A model generated the notes under the pieces. The model saw only the letters and a program-made list of their open reading frames with translations, was not told the origin of the DNA and did no database searches. Below are positions 33,816 through 44,164 of a stretch of 64,000 bases of DNA, piece by piece (the stretch's first letter is position 1; every line of letters starts with the position of its first letter). This stretch comes from Cordylochernes scorpioides. Its lineage: Eukaryota > Arthropoda > Arachnida > Pseudoscorpiones > Chernetidae. The translations under genes were made by a program, and so were the position numbers. Location of the stretch: positions 20,413,582-20,477,581 of the forward strand of contig CP092879.1 in NCBI GenBank assembly GCA_030710605.1, read 5' to 3'.

Positions 33816-34597
33816 TAATATGTTAAATTAACATTATACTAAACTATTCAGTACAGTAAAGTTAATATTCACTTATAAAGATAAAAATGTTTCAGCCGAT
33901 CTAAAGCCCTACGGGATTGAGAATGGAACGCTACGTTAAAATTTGAAAGAGATTTTTTATATATATCGATAATATAGCCCTTCATTGTAATCATTGATTA
34001 TAATCACTGCATTAATAAATGTCAGTGAACTCGTTTATATGTATTGTTTTTTTTTGTTTTCGAGATATTCTAATAGAACGTTCTAACATTTTCTGTAAAA
34101 TATTAATATATGCACAAACACAGAATATAATAACTATGTCTAAATTTCGCTATAATTATTGTTATAAATATTATTCTAAAATAATTCGCCAGAAATCGTC
34201 CTGATAGTATACTAAACAACTTCCCAAAGTTTCATGGCAAACATCTAAAATAAAATAATACTTTTAATACTTTGCTACAATATTAAAAAGAGTGGGGCTT
34301 AGGTGTTTAAAATGTAAAATGTGCTCTAAATAGTATTACATAGAGCCTTCATAACAAACATATTTAAAATAAACCAATCAAAATATAATAATGCTGTAAA
34401 AACATACCTTTCTACAATAATATAAAAGAAACGAAAATAAAAAAAGACACCCACGCTGAGCCTCGAACCTAGGTTTGTTACAAATATTATTAAAAAATTG
34501 TGTATGTTAATTTTTATTTTAAAAAGCCTACATTTTAAATAAAATAATATTTTTAATAATTTGCTACAATAATATAAAAGAAATGAAAAAAAAAAAA

Positions 34598-34672
34598 CAC
34601 CCACGCTGAGCCTCGAACCTAGGTTGCGGGGGTACGAAGCTGCGTACCTAACGTATAGGCTAAGCTTGTCGT
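34598..34672 (-). pseudogene. tRNA-Arg(TCG)-like sequence in Helitron-1
   Basis: Minus strand, with a TAGCCTATACGTTAGG A-box, CTTCGTA loop and GGTTCGAGG B-box. Close relative of 10961-11040. A truncated duplicate of its 3' part is at 34451-34483. Confidence 0.5.
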
Positions 34673-35192
34673 TACAAATAAGATCATGCGAGGCTATTTA
34701 AGGCCATACGTCTGCCGCGAGGGGGCGCTGATTGCGAGTGAATCTACGTTTTATCGTAAATAAAAATGCAACGAAAGGTTATTTCTAAAGAGTAATTAGC
34801 CAGAAACCATCCCGGTAGTATACTAAACATCTTCCCAAAGTTTCATCACGATTGGTTGTAGTAATAAGACAAAAGAACGCATTTCAAAACAAAAAAAATG
34901 ATGATGATAAATGCAAAAAATCTACGATTGTAAAATAGATTAAATTAAAAAATAAAAATAACTGTTAACATTAGGAAAATAAAAACAGGCCTATCATATG
35001 AAGAAAAAAATAACGAAAATTTTGGTATATAGATCGTTATGTGTAGTTCAGAATCTTCGGAGGAGATAGCTCAGGACTTTACAATGGAAAACTCTGTTAC
35101 GGTATTATCTATATAGATTAGCTTTTTATACAAAATAAAAATACAAAAGATGATGATGAGAAATTAAAAGAATATTAACATCATACATAACA

Positions 35193-36085
35193 GGGAGGTA
35201 ACATCGAAAGAGCACATAGTAACAGAAGGATCGGGGCTAAAAGCAGTTAACTCACTAATGAAGTGGGGGGTACTGTTAATAGAATAAATATTACTATAGC
35301 TGATTAATAACGGGGATAGGTAACTGGATAGAAATTTGGCCAATGGAAATGCGGGCGATAAATGGTAAGCTATAATAGGGCGGAGAGGTATCTCAGGTTT
35401 TTGTATTTTAGGGAGGCCGTATATATAAGCTGAGTTGTGAAGGTTGGATATAAAGAGGTTATAATCGTTAGGAGGGATATGTGTAGACTTCTTTAAATGG
35501 AGTATCGAGTTTTTAAATGCTTTGACTATGGAGAGACTGGCCTGAATTGTGATAAGGGAGAAGGTGGAGTTATCACGGAGTAGGTCATACATTTTTGATA
35601 GATAACTGTCCTGGTTCATGATGACGGTGTTGGAACCTTTGTCTGACCGTGTGATGACTATGGATTTGCAGCATTTAAGTTTCTGAAGTGTAATGAGGTT
35701 TGCGCGGTAATTAGGGGGAGGATAATAGGGCTTAGCTAGAGTTTTGGATACCATAGTTCTGATGGAGTATTTGTCCTGCAGGCTGAAGGATTTGATGCTC
35801 GATTCTATGGAGCTGATGACTTCTGGCAGGTTAGGCTTGGTGGGAATACGGAATTTGAGCCTTTCTCTAAAAAAGTGACGTCAGATGGAGACAGTGTGTG
35901 GCTCGAAAGATTGACGACGCTTGAAGACTGTTGTTTAAGATCACGGGCGACTTGGTAATGCAATGAATACTTCTTTTTTCAGAAGAGTAGTTTCTTATGG
36001 TGTTTGGCTAGTATCGTTTTTTCTTGAGAGTTGATATCATGAGTGATTCTGGTAATATGATTTGTCAGTTCTGTTGGGAGGACAT
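35193..36085 (-). pseudogene. PLE-2 reverse transcriptase, N-terminal part
   Basis: Has I-T-R-S-D-K-G-S-N-T-V-I, Y-G-L-P-K-I-Q-K-P and C-S-F-D-V-T-S, the conserved PLE RT motifs 1-3 with the first catalytic Asp. Open from 35754 down to the Gypsy-1 insertion; upstream (to 36085) frames are broken. Confidence 0.82.
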
Positions 36086-36089
36086 TTTG

Positions 36090-36545
36090 AGCTAACACAA
36101 ATAATTACAATTACATTCACAACCAACACCAAAGAGTTTTACTACAATCTATAAAATCCCATAAACAGAACAGTATCAACCGTAAAATTGACCTCCTCGA
36201 CGCTTATCATGCTCTCCTGGCCTTTATGTAATTTTCTCATTTATATACTTTAACTCCATATCAGTCATATCATATACTTCACTAATATTTCCTGCCTCCG
36301 GCTATGAATTTGCATCTCTTTGAAAATGTATCCTCTATGATTATTATTTTACAAACCGTTAAATCACTCATATGCATGTTTCTTTGCTATAGATATGTAA
36401 ATAATATGTGTATGTATATTCACTTCAGCCATTAGTATCTACGTTCATAGTGTCGTATTTATGCTTTAGCTTGCCTGTTGAAGGGTTTTTGCCCGAAAGC
36501 TTGCGTCGTTAAATGATTAAAGAAACTTGTCTTCTTTCATTTTAT
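36090..36545 (+). mobile_element. PLE inverted tail copy
   Basis: Plus-strand end of a GIY-YIG ORF (S-I-N-R-K-I-D-L-L-D-A-Y, stop at 36229-36231) and a 3' tail nearly identical to the reverse complement of 23437-23860, including the hammerhead-like 36474-36510. Confidence 0.8.
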
Positions 36546-36569
36546 TAAATCGCTACATAGATAGATATT

Positions 36570-36700
36570 CTTATAATCAACTCCAACAATGATCGGCCGA
36601 GCTACCTTGACAACAATTGGTCCATTTTGTATCCACAGCTCAACGATCATGATACTACTACTACACTGACCGGCCCTTTTAGCAAGTTTTCTCTCTTAAA
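36570..36700 (+). repeat. Repeat R3, plus copy
   Basis: Related to 39590-40005 in the opposite orientation (CCAACAATG, CTACCTTGACAACAATT, AAGTTTTCTCT). One frame is open (L-D-N-N-W-S-I-L-Y). Family unknown. Confidence 0.5.
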
Positions 36701-37140
36701 TAACTTTAGAAACTTGTGTTAGGGGTAGATTTACAGTGTGTGCGTAGTATCAATAAATATAAATTTTCAAACAATTGAACCAAAGACGCTGTTTCAATGA
36801 GAAACTTACTCCTACAACATATCTAAATACGATAGCCTAAAAATATTATATGAGTTTTGTATCTTTAAATATATAAATAATTAACTCTGTGTAATCTATA
36901 TTTTATTACAATTACTCATATTTTAAAAATTAAATCTGTTATAATATTAATATATTGACCATAAGACAATCCTTAATATTACTCACTGAGAATGTAATTG
37001 TGGATAAACTTTTTCACAGTACAATCTTGTTAATTTAAGAAGAAGTTCACAGTTTTGAGAGTACGTATAATTGAATTTATTATAAATATATAGGCATATA
37101 ACATAATAAATTAAGACAAATCAATAACGCGTCATCTATA
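36700..37140. other. AT-rich spacer
   Basis: Nothing recognisable seen. Confidence 0.4.
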
Positions 37141-37146
37141 CATATA

Positions 37147-37265
37147 AAATGGAAGGATTTAAAAGCACGAATGTTTCTTTTATAGTTATTTTATGTGTTT
37201 CTCTTTATATAGTTTGTATTATGTATAAAAGAAACATTCGTACTTTTAAATCCTTCTATTTTATT
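37147..37265. repeat. Small foldback element
   Basis: 38-bp arms (GGATTTAAAAGCACGAATG and its complement) with a 40-bp loop. A partial copy lies at 38790-38820. Confidence 0.65.
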
Positions 37266-37284
37266 TATAATAAATTATGAAAAA

Positions 37285-37440
37285 GGGTATTTCCTGATCG
37301 TGCAACTAAAGGTTAATGATGGCTTGCGCCATCTATCGAAATAAATATCAACTAATTGATTGAACTAATCACGATCAGGAAATGCCCTATTTCTTAATTC
37401 ATCCACCTGATCCAAGTACAAATTCATTTTGTACTATTTT
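37285..37440. repeat. Decayed copy of the 22027-22350 palindrome family
   Basis: Retains TCCTGATCGTGCAACT..., GCGCCATCTATCG and the right flank ACAAATTCATTTTGTACT, but lacks the apex with the hammerhead-like loop. Confidence 0.65.
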
Positions 37441-37735
37441 TCACATATAATATAACTAGCCGAATGACCCGGGCAACGCCCGTGTTTTAACCGATTGAAT
37501 GTTTTTATTCAAATACTATTTGTTACAATTATAAATTGGCGCCTTATATAAATGCATATATTAGTTAATAACTATAGCCTATGTGCTTTATCTGTCTATG
37601 TACTGTTGGCTTCCGTAGGCGTCTCTTACTGGGAAAATGAAAGAGAGGATTCCATTTAGTTATTAACTAATATATGCATTTATTTAAGGTGCGACCCGCT
37701 CCAACACAATAGTTACAAAAACCAAAAAGCGAGTG

Positions 37736-37777
37736 GGGGGGGGGGGGGGGGGCATGATGGGGGGGGGGGGGGGGGGG
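37736..37777 (+). repeat. Two long G runs
   Basis: Two runs of about 17-20 G residues separated by CATGAT, possible G-quadruplex former and a polymorphism or assembly-error hotspot. Confidence 0.8.
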
Positions 37778-37914
37778 CAAAGGTGGCGTGATCGTAGCCA
37801 ACCAATAGGAGAGCGCCATTCCAAAAAAAAAGCAAACGGTGACAGAGATGAAAACTGAAGAATTAAGAACGCATGACGCTCGTAACTGTATATAGAATAG
37901 TTCTTTCCAATTTC

Positions 37915-37985
37915 ATAATGGTGGACGAGTGGGTAACATCCTCGATTCCCGACAGTCATGAACCGGGATCGAATCCCGTGTTAAC
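37915..37985 (+). pseudogene. tRNA-like sequence
   Basis: A-box-like TGGACGAGTGGGTAACA and B-box GGGATCGAATCCC are about 40 bp apart; the anticodon arm is not readable. Lies within the Helitron above. Confidence 0.4.
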
Positions 37986-38146
37986 ATTTTGTTTAATATG
38001 TGAAAAACCTTCATATATTATTCATTGTTGCAATTATCATAAACTAGGTTGCTCTTGTTGAGCGATACCTAATAAAGTGATTTTGGAACAAGAACCAATT
38101 TCATAACATTTAATAATATTAATTTGTATCATTATTTGTTTTTAAA

Positions 38147-38359
38147 ATGAATGTAAAAATTAAGAAAATAATAGATTCGATTGTGAATTTGATCAATTTG
38201 GGAAAATTTACAAAAAGAGAAAAGTCCGGAAATGTAATAATAGTTACCAAGATTGCCAATAGATGGCAGCAAGAGTACAGAGAGAAAAATCGGAGCTTAA
38301 AACTGAATCACGACGCCGATCTGCCTCAAAAGATTTTGTTTTCAAAGATTTATAAATGA
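38147..38359 (+). CDS. Hypothetical 70-residue Lys-rich ORF
   Basis: ATG to TGA with no stops. Basic (many Lys/Arg), with a plausible amphipathic helix (I-K-K-I-I-D-S-I-V-N-L-I-N-L). Not recognised; could be chance in AT-rich DNA. Confidence 0.2.
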   Translation: MNVKIKKIIDSIVNLINLGKFTKREKSGNVIIVTKIANRWQQEYREKNRSLKLNHDADLPQKILFSKIYK

Positions 38360-38483
38360 ATCGTCATATACAAGTAATTATAAGAATAAATTCTATATAA
38401 ATGGCAGTTATAAGGTGCCATCTATATATAAGAAATAGAGGCAATATATTACAAATGTTTGTTTTAAATATATATAAAACAAA

Positions 38484-38688
38484 CTTCTACTGTCCTTACT
38501 GAGATGAAAAATATTGGGAGGGATTGGCTCATTAGTTGTGAACCTTCCTAGCGATTATGCCAGACCGCCTGTTTTAGAGCTCTAATACTGTATAAAACGA
38601 TTCTGCTTATATATGCTACAATAAATCTCAGAAATGGTATTCAAGATAACTATGGATATAAGCTTTTAGGACAGTAGAATTACATTTA
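38484..38688 (+). repeat. MITE, GGGAGGG-hairpin family
   Basis: Ends CTTCTACTGTCCTTACTG and AGGACAGTAGAAT, giving about 13-bp inverted termini. Internal GGGAGGGATTGG...AACCTTCC. Confidence 0.75.
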
Positions 38689-38830
38689 AATATTTGTATC
38701 GATCAATGCTCTTCCGCAAACAATAAAGACAAGGCCGGTTAGGTATAAATTAATTATAAGACTATACCGTGCCATCTATATATAAAAAATTGAAGCATTA
38801 AAGCACGAATGTTTCTTTTTAAATATAAAA

Positions 38831-39053
38831 TAAACTTCTACTCTCCTTACTGCGATGAAAAATTATTGGGAGGGATTGGCTCCTCAGTAGTGAACCCTCC
38901 CAGCGGTTTCGCCAATTTAATCTACCAGACTGCATTTTAGAGCTCTAATACTGTATTGGACGATTCTGTTTATATATACTACACTGAATAGTGGAACCAT
39001 AGAAATTGGTTTCAAGCAAACTATGGACATAGCTTTTACGACAGTAGAATTAC
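38831..39053 (+). repeat. MITE, GGGAGGG-hairpin family
   Basis: Second copy, about 85% similar to the one at 38484, with the same termini. Confidence 0.75.
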
Positions 39054-39059
39054 ATATAG

Positions 39060-39243
39060 CATACCATTTCTAAGAATACACCCTCTCCATTGTTGCATAT
39101 ATAAGCAGAATCGTCCAATACAATATTAGAGCTCTAAGAAGCCGTCTGGTAGATTAAATTGGCGAAACCGCTGGGAGGGTTCACCACTGATAAGCCAAAC
39201 CTTCCCAATATTTTTTCATCGCAGTAAGGACAGTAGAATTTTT
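39060..39243 (-). repeat. MITE, GGGAGGG-hairpin family, inverted
   Basis: Third adjacent copy, reversed; it ends GCAGTAAGGACAGTAGAA on the plus strand. Confidence 0.7.
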
Positions 39244-39589
39244 TTTTTTATACTTAAAACCTATTTATTTTATTAAATAACCAATATCTTCAATATATGA
39301 TCATTGCTACTCCATACTCGCGGTTGTATAAGCGGTTACAAGTGAGGTCTCGTGGTTGGCCACTACACTAAAGATGGCAGCAAGAAGAAAAAAATAATCC
39401 AATTTTGATTTGTAATATAGCCGATTTGAAATATTTAAGTGCTATCAAGTTTCATTCCTCAGAAATATTTTATTTATGATTTATATTGAATAGAAAAGAG
39501 CTTTCATAGAACTATAAAAATTAATCTAAATTGCATCTATAATTTACAAATGCGATAAAGAAGAGTCATATTAAATAAAGACATCCCCA

Positions 39590-40005
39590 GAACATATAAC
39601 AGTGCTACTTCAAATCTGTATATATCTAACTCAATAAATATGTTTAGATTTATTCAAAGAGAAAACTTACCAATATAGAGCCGGTCAACGTAGATAGAAT
39701 CCATAATCACCCTCGTTGAGATGTGGATACAAAGTTTGCCAATAATTGTTGTCAAGGTAACTCGGCCACCCAACGCTGGATTTCAATAAAGACATCTCTA
39801 GAATATATAACAGTACTACTTTAAATCTGTATATATCTAACTCTCTATAAATATGTTTAAAATTATTTAAAGAGAAAACTTACCAATATAGAGCCGGTCA
39901 ACGTAGATAGAATCCATAATCACCCTCGTTGAGATGTGAATACAAAGTTTGCCAATAATTGTTGTCAAGGTAGTTCGGCCACCCATTGTTGGATTTCCAT
40001 ATAGG
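39590..40005 (-). repeat. Repeat R3, tandem duplicate of about 205 bp
   Basis: 39590-39783 and 39784-40005 are about 93% alike. On the minus strand each has an open segment (L-T-T-I-I-G-K-L-C-I-H in one frame, Y-L-D-N-N-Y-W-Q in another) followed by GTAAGT. Either a duplicated exon or a repeat unit; the plus copy at 36570 favours a repeat. Confidence 0.6.
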
Positions 40006-40324
40006 AATGTTTTATTCATGATAAAATTGCGAAAAAAAAGTTTAAAATACAAAAAATATTTTCCCACAATGAGTTTCTTTTTATTTTAAAATGATAGCTT
40101 TCAAGCGATAATCACTCTTCAACGGGCTCAATAAAAACGTCGACTATATCTTACAAGAAATATTTACAAATACATACGCGCGCAGCTTGGATATTAACAT
40201 GAATGTTTTAGTTTTGGTATCAAATACGTTTCATATGGTGATTTGATGCATTACCGAGCCATCTGTCATGAGAAATTGAAACTAATTTAGACGCGTATAG
40301 GATTCACTTAAAATTAAACAATTA

Positions 40325-40622
40325 TATACTGCCCTTACTGCAATAAAATAATTAATTGAAGGGCCTAGCTCAACAGTGGTGAACTCTCCCAGCGGTTATA
40401 ATTATATGTATTTCTACTGTTCTCAAAGCTTATTTCCATATTACATTTAAAATGCCATTTCCAAAAGATCAGCTTCAGTATCAATATAAAAGGAAAGCAG
40501 AAAAATGCAATATAATAGCGGTATGGTGGATTAAACTGTCAAAACCGCTGGGAGGGTTGAACACTGATGAGAGACAGGCCCTCCCATTTATTTTTAATTG
40601 CAGTAAGGGTAGTAGATAATTG
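40325..40622. repeat. Inverted pair of GGGAGGG-hairpin MITE ends
   Basis: Left part reads CTGCCCTTACTGCAAT...CTCTCCCAGCGG and the right part is the inverse (CCGCTGGGAGGGTT...GCAGTAAGGGTAG). The right arm carries ACTGATGAG. Confidence 0.6.
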
Positions 40623-40747
40623 TTAGATATGCGTCTCAAATAGTTTCAAAATTTCACGCTTCATTGTGTTTATAGAATCTGAAAATAAGTTTGAAGATAT
40701 ATCAGATGAAATTTATATTAATTATATGAGCGCCTTATAAATATTAA

Positions 40748-40990
40748 CTAGACGAATGACCCGGCTTCGCCCGAGAATTCCCCCGAGTGCAATTTCCTTC
40801 ATACTGAAAGTACATCAATAATAAATAGTAGAAGTGCCATAGAATAGCAATACAGAAGTAACACATAAACCACAGGCAAAAAGTGTGTGTGATGGCAAAA
40901 ATTGTATTATATAAGTGTTTAGGTATTTTATTTAATTATTTTTTGAAATCCATTTAGTTGTTTTAAAATCAATAAAGTTTAAATAGATGG
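40748..40990 (-). mobile_element. Helitron family A, 3' part (minus)
   Basis: Minus strand ends CGGGCGAAGCCGGGTCATTCGTCTAG at 40748. About 200 bp match the 3' segment at 60310-60527 and 42627-42790. No tRNA part is seen here. It gives an empty-site version of the mariner target. Confidence 0.7.
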
Positions 40991-40999
40991 CAGCTTTTC

Positions 41000-41519
41000 C
41001 ACCCAACACCCGAGGTACCCGCCCCAGCGCATTAACCCTTGAAATTGCCTGAGTTGAATGAGTGATTGCGATGAATCTTGACTGCGATGCCCATCTTCTC
41101 AGTATGAATAATAAAAAATAGGTTTATAAAAAAAATTAATCCAAAATACTGGCATGTAAATATTTTTTTGTAAATAATAAAAGAGCAAATGAAAATTAGG
41201 CAAACATATGTGTTTGCTAATGACTGCGACTGCATTTTAAACAAGTTTAAAAAAAAATAGATTAAAAAAATAAAGGCCAGAACAAAAATAATAAAAAGTA
41301 CGAAAGCCATTATTTACAAAGCTAAACTCTAATTTTGTTAAGTTTTTTTAAAATTGCAATTGCATTGTATGCACTTACCATAACTTAGTAATATAAATTT
41401 AACTCTCAATACTCAATACTTTTGTTAAAAAAATTAACACTCGTATAAAAATATATTTAAAAAAAAGTACGCAAGCAACTTGAAAAAAAAAAAAAAAAAC
41501 ATTAGAAAAAAATAAATAA
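41000..41519. other. AT-rich spacer
   Basis: A-rich runs at about 41457-41510. The 92-codon minus ORF at 41032-41310 is low-complexity and hydrophobic; I do not accept it as a gene. Confidence 0.35.
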
Positions 41520-41690
41520 AAAGGTCAGGTGTTGATATTGGATGGCTTTTCTTGATTTATCAAGAAATTTGGTTGGCCAAATATCAGGGAACAGGCTAAA
41601 TCAATGTTTATTTAATTTATGTTCCACCAGATGGCGCTCTGCCTTCTGAAAAGCACATGTGCTCCTGGTCAGGATATGCCTTTTTAATTT
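41520..41690. repeat. Diverged member of the palindrome family
   Basis: Has TTCTTGATTTATCAAGAAA, TTGGCCAAATATC and AGATGGCGC in the order seen in one arm of 22027-22350. Confidence 0.5.
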
Positions 41691-41819
41691 TTAATATATA
41701 TATATAGAAGCAAAGCACGCTTCTCCCGTCAGAATGAACGACAAAACCTGACGCCATCTATATTGATGCACCAAGTTGAAGCTTTGCAGGGTCGTCGACC
41801 TTGGTTTATTCCTTCTTGG

Positions 41820-42126
41820 TGTTATACACGTTTCCCGAGCGGGTTTCCATATTAAAAGTAAATAAATAAAATTAAATAAAAATACATTACCTTTTGAAGT
41901 TATTGTGTTTATTTATTCTTGTCTTCCTCGTAGGTTGCGATCCGCAGTCTTCCTCTAGGTCCTCTCCCGCTCCAATAAGCAATAAAGATATATGTACAAT
42001 AAATATTACAAAAGGAGTGAAACTATAAAAAGGAATGATGCTAATCTAAATATTCTGTTTTAAATAAATATTAAATATCATAGAATATTTTGAATAAATG
42101 TAAGGCGCATTAAAATTGATGTAACA
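41820..42126 (-). repeat. Gypsy-2 3' LTR
   Basis: 307 bp with TGTTA...TAACA ends. It contains AATAAATAAA, a possible polyadenylation signal. The other LTR is outside the window, so identity cannot be judged. Confidence 0.7.
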
Positions 42127-42280
42127 CTTCCCCCTCTCCAGAGGTTGTCACGTCCTCGTGAATGACCTCATCCATTCTCTCATAATAAGGCTTGATTCTT
42201 GAAACATGAACTATCAGAGGGTCTTGGCCCGGATTATCTTTCGGTTCTATTAGATAATTGACGCTAGACATCTTTGTTAA
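42127..42280 (-). pseudogene. Gypsy-2 integrase C-terminal end
   Basis: Encodes V-N-Y-L-I-E-P and V-H-V-S-R-I-K-P-Y-Y-E-R, the end typical of Gypsy integrases, then a stop just before the purine tract. Separated from the core by 18.2 kb. Confidence 0.8.
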
Positions 42281-42516
42281 TCTCTATATATATAAAAGTC
42301 AATGTCTGTCTGTCTGTCTGTTTTTGCGATAAACTCAAAAACTACTGAACCAATTGGTACCAAATTTTGCATGTCGCTTTTTATAAACCTGAGGAAAATT
42401 TTCGGCTGCATTTTGTTTAGTATTTTTGGCTATTTCTTTTTTTTCATTTGAAGAACTTTTTTTACGCGGACTAATCCGGAATGGAATGAATACCTAAATA
42501 TGGCCATTTTTTATAA

Positions 42517-42587
42517 GCATCGGTGGTTCAGTGGTAGAATGCTCGCCTGCCACGCGGGCGGCCCGGGTTCGATTCCTGGCCGATGCA
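42517..42587 (+). tRNA. tRNA-Gly(GCC), copy in Helitron A1
   Basis: 71 nt with a 7-bp acceptor stem (GCATCGG/CCGATGC), A-box TGGTTCAGTGG, anticodon loop CTGCCAC (GCC), B-box GGTTCGATTCC and discriminator A. One T-stem pair is G-T (CCTGG). A T run starts 3 bases downstream, as for a Pol III terminator. Confidence 0.9.
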
Positions 42588-42790
42588 TTTCTTTTTTCAA
42601 TTTTTAAAACTCATTTATATTATATACTAGACGTATGACCCGGCTTCGCCCGAGAATTCCCCCGATTGCAATTTCCTTCATACTGAAAGTACATTAATAA
42701 TAAATATTAGAAGTGCCATAGAATAGCAATTCAGAAGTAACACATAAACTACAGGAAAAAAGTGTGTGTGAAGGCAAAAATTGTATTATA

Positions 42791-44098
42791 CAAGGTATGT
42801 CTCATAAGTTCCCGGACTGGGTCCATAAAAAAAAAGGTAAAATATTTTTAATTTTTTTTTTATTAAAACTTTTCAAAGTAATCCCCCCTTGCTTCAACGC
42901 ACCAGCGCCATCGTTTCTCCCAATTGTCGAAACAGTTTTTTATAAGTCTCTTTTGGAATGCTCTTCAATGCTAACGGCGATTTTTCTATTATGTCATCCC
43001 TGGTGTCAAAATGTCTTCCTTTTAGAACTGCTTTAAGTTTGGGGAACAGGAAAAAGTCATTTGGTGCGATGTCTGGGAAATAGGGTGGTTGAAGTAGGAT
43101 TTGTGTCCCGTTTTTCGCCAAAAAGCTAGTCATCAAGTGCGCTGTGTGAGGGCGAGCATTGTCATGGTGTAGGATCCAGCCACCATTAGTCCATTTTTCT
43201 GGCCTTTTTTTTCGAATCGCTTCCCTTAGACGGCGAAGAATGCCCAAATACATTTCCTTAATAACTGTGTGGCCTGCAGGAAGATACTAGTGATGAACAA
43301 TGCCCTTGTTATCCGAAAAAGCGACCAGAAACACCTTGTTTCTGGATTTTTTGGGTCTAGGCTCACCCTAACCTCTCCACTCGGCAGATTGAGGTGTGGT
43401 TTCAGGGTCATAGCCATAGACCCATGTCTCGTCGCCTGTGATTATCTTGTCTTTCCATTCTGGATCCGTTCTTGTCATTCCCATCATGTCCTCACTGGTT
43501 GCAAGCCGACACAGTTTTTGCTCATTGGTGAGGAATCTTGGGATGAATTTTGCAGGAATTTTTGAGCTTCAAATCTTCGGTTACGATCCTTCCAATCGTT
43601 GTTTTAGAGATGCCTGTGTCTTGCTCTAGCTCCAGCAAAGTGGTTCGAGGATTTTCTTTTATCAAATCGGTGATTTTTTGCGCATTTTCATCAGTACTTT
43701 GATATTTTGGGCGTCCTTGACGAGGATCATCTTCAATGGAAATTCTGCCAGCTTTAAATCTAGAATGCCATTCAAAAACAGTTGTTCTCTTTGGGGCGTC
43801 ATTGGGGAATGCTTTATTAAGCATTTCAAAAGTTTCGGTTGCTGATATTTAAAGTTTCACACAAAATTCTATGCAAATCCTCTGCTTCAATTTTTGTTCC
43901 ATCTTAAAATCGCCGCAGCGCTAGGTGTGACCTTTAAATAAATTAGAATAACCTTGGCGCGCGCGCAAGTACCGCCTCGATATTGGTACCACCGTGTAGC
44001 CAGATATTTTTTCTATAATAAACAGTCAAATTCATTTACATTTTTCATTTATTTATTTTTTTATGGACCCAGTCCGGGAACTTATGGGACATACCTTG
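42791..44098 (-). mobile_element. mariner element
   Basis: About 40-bp inverted termini starting CAAGGTATGTC, flanked by TA at 42789-42790 and 44099-44100. 1308 bp, the usual size for mariner. One transposase on the minus strand. Unoccupied copies of the target are at about 40916 and 60360. Confidence 0.92.
42894..43902 (-). pseudogene. mariner transposase
   Basis: ATG at 43902. N-terminal helix-turn-helix (V-F-E-W-H-S-R-F, then G-R-P) and T-T-L-L-E-L-E. Catalytic H-D-N-A-R-P-H and A-P-N-D-F-F-L-F-P (mariner D,D34D; the third residue is Asp). Broken by a stop near 43850 and several frame breaks in 43520-43250. Cut-and-paste transposase family; inactive. Confidence 0.88.
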
Positions 44099-44164
44099 TA
44101 TTAGTGTTTAGGTATTTGATTTAATTAATATAGTTGATATTATAATATATATTTATATTATATA

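Larger units (their letters stand above)
29383..35117 (-). mobile_element. Large non-autonomous Helitron (Helitron-1)
   Basis: Minus strand: starts TCTATATAGATAAT at 35117 and ends with hairpin CCCGGGGCGTTGCCCGGG, TCACTCGG and CTAG at 29383. Host LTR sequence rejoins as AAAACAA|TTAGC, so it sits between A and T without target duplication, the Helitron rule. 5735 bp; no Rep/helicase gene seen. The content is tandem repeats, A-rich sequence, inverted repeats and tRNA-like sequences. Confidence 0.88.
24920..35192 (-). mobile_element. Ty3/Gypsy retrotransposon Gypsy-1, interrupted by a Helitron
   Basis: Order on the minus strand: 5' LTR (split, 35192-35118 plus 29382-29316), gag, protease, RT, RNase H, integrase, purine tract (AGAGGGAGGAG near 25070), 3' LTR (25058-24920). 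The 5-bp GGGAG duplication flanks it. Length without the Helitron is about 4.5 kb; LTRs are about 140 bp. All genes are broken by several stops or frameshifts. Confidence 0.88.
23437..36545 (-). mobile_element. Penelope-like element PLE-2 with inverted tail, split by Gypsy-1
   Basis: The minus-strand PLE occupies 23437-24919 (3' half) and 35193-about 36085 (5' half). Gypsy-1 separates them and is flanked by the target duplication GGGAG (24915-24919, 35193-35197). The sequences on either side join in frame within the RT (D-V-T-S then L-Y-L-S-L). An inverted copy of the 3' tail (36090-36545, plus strand) adjoins the 5' end, as seen in some Penelope insertions. Confidence 0.85.
37456..38060 (-). 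mobile_element. Helitron (family B), minus orientation, with tRNA-like sequence
   Basis: The minus-strand 3' end is CGGGCGTTGCCCGGGTCATT...CTAG at 37456. The interior shares TCGTAGCC...CCAATAGGAG with 53107-53130. The 5' end is not fixed; the right limit is approximate. Confidence 0.55.

Noticed and set aside
29383..35117. Rep/helicase gene of an autonomous Helitron
   Set aside because: Neither Rep HUH motifs nor helicase motifs are present in any frame; it is non-autonomous.
40549..40575. ACTGATGAG as a stand-alone hammerhead
   Set aside because: No downstream GAAA; only interpretable as part of the permuted MITE pattern, which I list separately with low weight.
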